Source: Sinomonas cyclohexanicum | GTDB lineage: Bacteria; Actinomycetota; Actinomycetes; Actinomycetales; Micrococcaceae | DNA: 64,000 nucleotides | Reading direction: 5' to 3' | Assembly: GCF_020886775.1 (NCBI RefSeq) | Contig: NZ_AP024525.1 | Span: 930,001-994,000 of the forward strand | Part shown: positions 63,323-64,000 of the stretch, one piece after another | Numbering within the stretch: the first letter of the stretch is position 1 | Layout of the letters: each line of letters begins with the position of its first letter | Program-made: the position numbers and the translations under genes | Notes under the pieces: generated by a model | The model's input: the letters and a program-made list of their open reading frames with translations, nothing else | Database searches by the model: none | What the model was told of the DNA's origin: nothing

Positions 63323-64000
63323 CAGGCGGTGAAGGGCAGGCGCGGGTCGACCTGCTGGGAGTCCCAGGTCGAGCGGATCCAGCCGTGGTGCGGGTCGTCG
63401 CTGATGAGCCACTCGCGCACGCGGCCCGGTCCGGCCATGACGTTGAGGTAGTACAGGTCGTAGCCCGGCGCGGCCATCGCGGGGCCGTGCCAGCCGTAGG
63501 GGACGAGCACGACGTCGCCCGTGCGCACCTCTGCGTTGACGTCGATGGGCCGCTCGTCCGAGGCATACACGCGCGCGTACCCCACAGGGTCCTGCCCAGC
63601 CGCCCGCGCGTCCCCGGTCGGGGAGCCGGGCGCGAGGCGCGTTTCGAAGTAGTAGACCTCCTCGAGGAAGGTCTCGCCGTCCTTCTCCTCGTCGTGCTTG
63701 TGCGGCGGGTAGGAGGACCAGTTGCCCGCCGGCGTGATGACCTCGCACACGATGAAGCGGTCCGCCTCGAGCGCGGCGGGAGTGCCGAAGTTGTGCACCT
63801 GGCGCGAGCAGTTCCCGGCCCCGCGCAGCTCCACGGGGGTCTCCTCGGCCCGGATCAGGCGTGTGGGGTACGCGGCGCTGGCGGGGGCGAGCGCGACGGC
63901 GACCCGGCCGCCGTCGTGCGAGCGGATCTCCGCGGCCTTCCCGATCCCCGTGTAGAGCACGTCGCTCGGGCCCGCGAAGACCGAGCCGCGGCCACGCAGG
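63322..64000 (-). CDS. iolB: 5-deoxy-glucuronate isomerase, partial (5' end outside window)
   Basis: The frame runs from the right edge of the window to the stop at 63322, giving about 226 residues. It reads GRGSVFAGPSDVLYTGIGKA, the middle of the IolB N-terminal cupin, and later WSSYPPHKHDEEKDGETFLE with the metal-binding histidines and VLVPYGWHGPAMAAPGYDLY. The true start lies beyond 64000; an internal GTG at 63960 is not the start. It isomerises 5-deoxy-glucuronate to 2-deoxy-5-keto-gluconate, between IolD and IolC. It is on the opposite strand from the other iol genes. Confidence 0.9.
   Translation of the reverse strand, partial: LRGRGSVFAGPSDVLYTGIGKAAEIRSHDGGRVAVALAPASAAYPTRLIRAEETPVELRGAGNCSRQVHNFGTPAALEADRFIVCEVITPAGNWSSYPPHKHDEEKDGETFLEEVYYFETRLAPGSPTGDARAAGQDPVGYARVYASDERPIDVNAEVRTGDVVLVPYGWHGPAMAAPGYDLYYLNVMAGPGRVREWLISDDPHHGWIRSTWDSQQVDPRLPFTA

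Overview
This window is a chromosomal segment of a high-GC Gram-positive actinobacterium, most likely a Micrococcaceae member (Arthrobacter, Pseudarthrobacter or Sinomonas type). The evidence is strong G/C at third codon positions, a mycothiol-type formaldehyde dehydrogenase, an N-carbamoylsarcosine amidase whose catalytic residues fall at the numbers known from Arthrobacter (D51, K144, C177), and the glyA-soxBDAG-purU gene order described in Arthrobacter. I see no rRNA, tRNA, CRISPR array, transposase or prophage.

Layout. (1) 1-6 kb: the end of sucD, a flavin monooxygenase, a TPR-LuxR regulator, and a zinc alcohol dehydrogenase overlapping a yeast-Fcy1-like cytosine/creatinine deaminase. (2) 5-24 kb: creatinine catabolism. 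A creatininase/creatinase route with an NCS1 permease and PucR regulator sits beside the N-methylhydantoin route (fused HyuA-HyuB ATP-dependent amidohydrolase and N-carbamoylsarcosine amidase). There are three related IclR regulators and three MFS transporters. (3) 24-38 kb: an isochorismatase-fold hydrolase, the mycothiol formaldehyde pair (MscR-like dehydrogenase plus metallo-beta-lactamase protein), a choline/betaine cluster (betA, proV, proW, proX, betB), a fourth IclR regulator and a YdeP-type molybdopterin oxidoreductase. (4) 37-46 kb: a GntR regulator and glyA-soxB-soxD-soxA-soxG-purU. (5) 46-53 kb: an unusual GntR-FCD-Cache regulator with two small divergent ORFs, a DMT exporter, a flavodoxin-like protein, a CynX-like MFS and an FAD-linked oxidase. 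(6) 53-64 kb: a myo-inositol operon (tautomerase, iolC, DUF2090 aldolase, iolD, mmsA, iolE, iolG, iolH), a lipoprotein gene and a partial iolB.

How it fits together. Both creatinine routes end at sarcosine. Heterotetrameric sarcosine oxidase turns sarcosine into glycine, H2O2 and a one-carbon unit on tetrahydrofolate. GlyA and PurU handle the folate-bound carbon, and MscR/MBL and the YdeP-type enzyme could handle free formaldehyde and formate. A shared AT-rich palindrome (CTGATATATCAG-like) precedes mscR, the YdeP-type gene and gntR/glyA, which suggests one GntR one-carbon regulon. A family of 17-bp operators of the form TTGCx-N5-x'GCAA precedes the creatinase, transporter, hydantoinase, amidase and betA promoters; position 6 differs between clusters, as if duplicated IclR regulators and their sites had diverged together.

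Three genes carry apparent one-base indels (the MFS at 6.4 kb, proV at 28.6 kb and iolC at 54.45 kb). They are either real lesions or assembly errors. Several intergenic regions share a structured repeat around CTGAGGGTCACCTCCTGA, and an 11-mer CGCACGACGGC occurs about 13 times.
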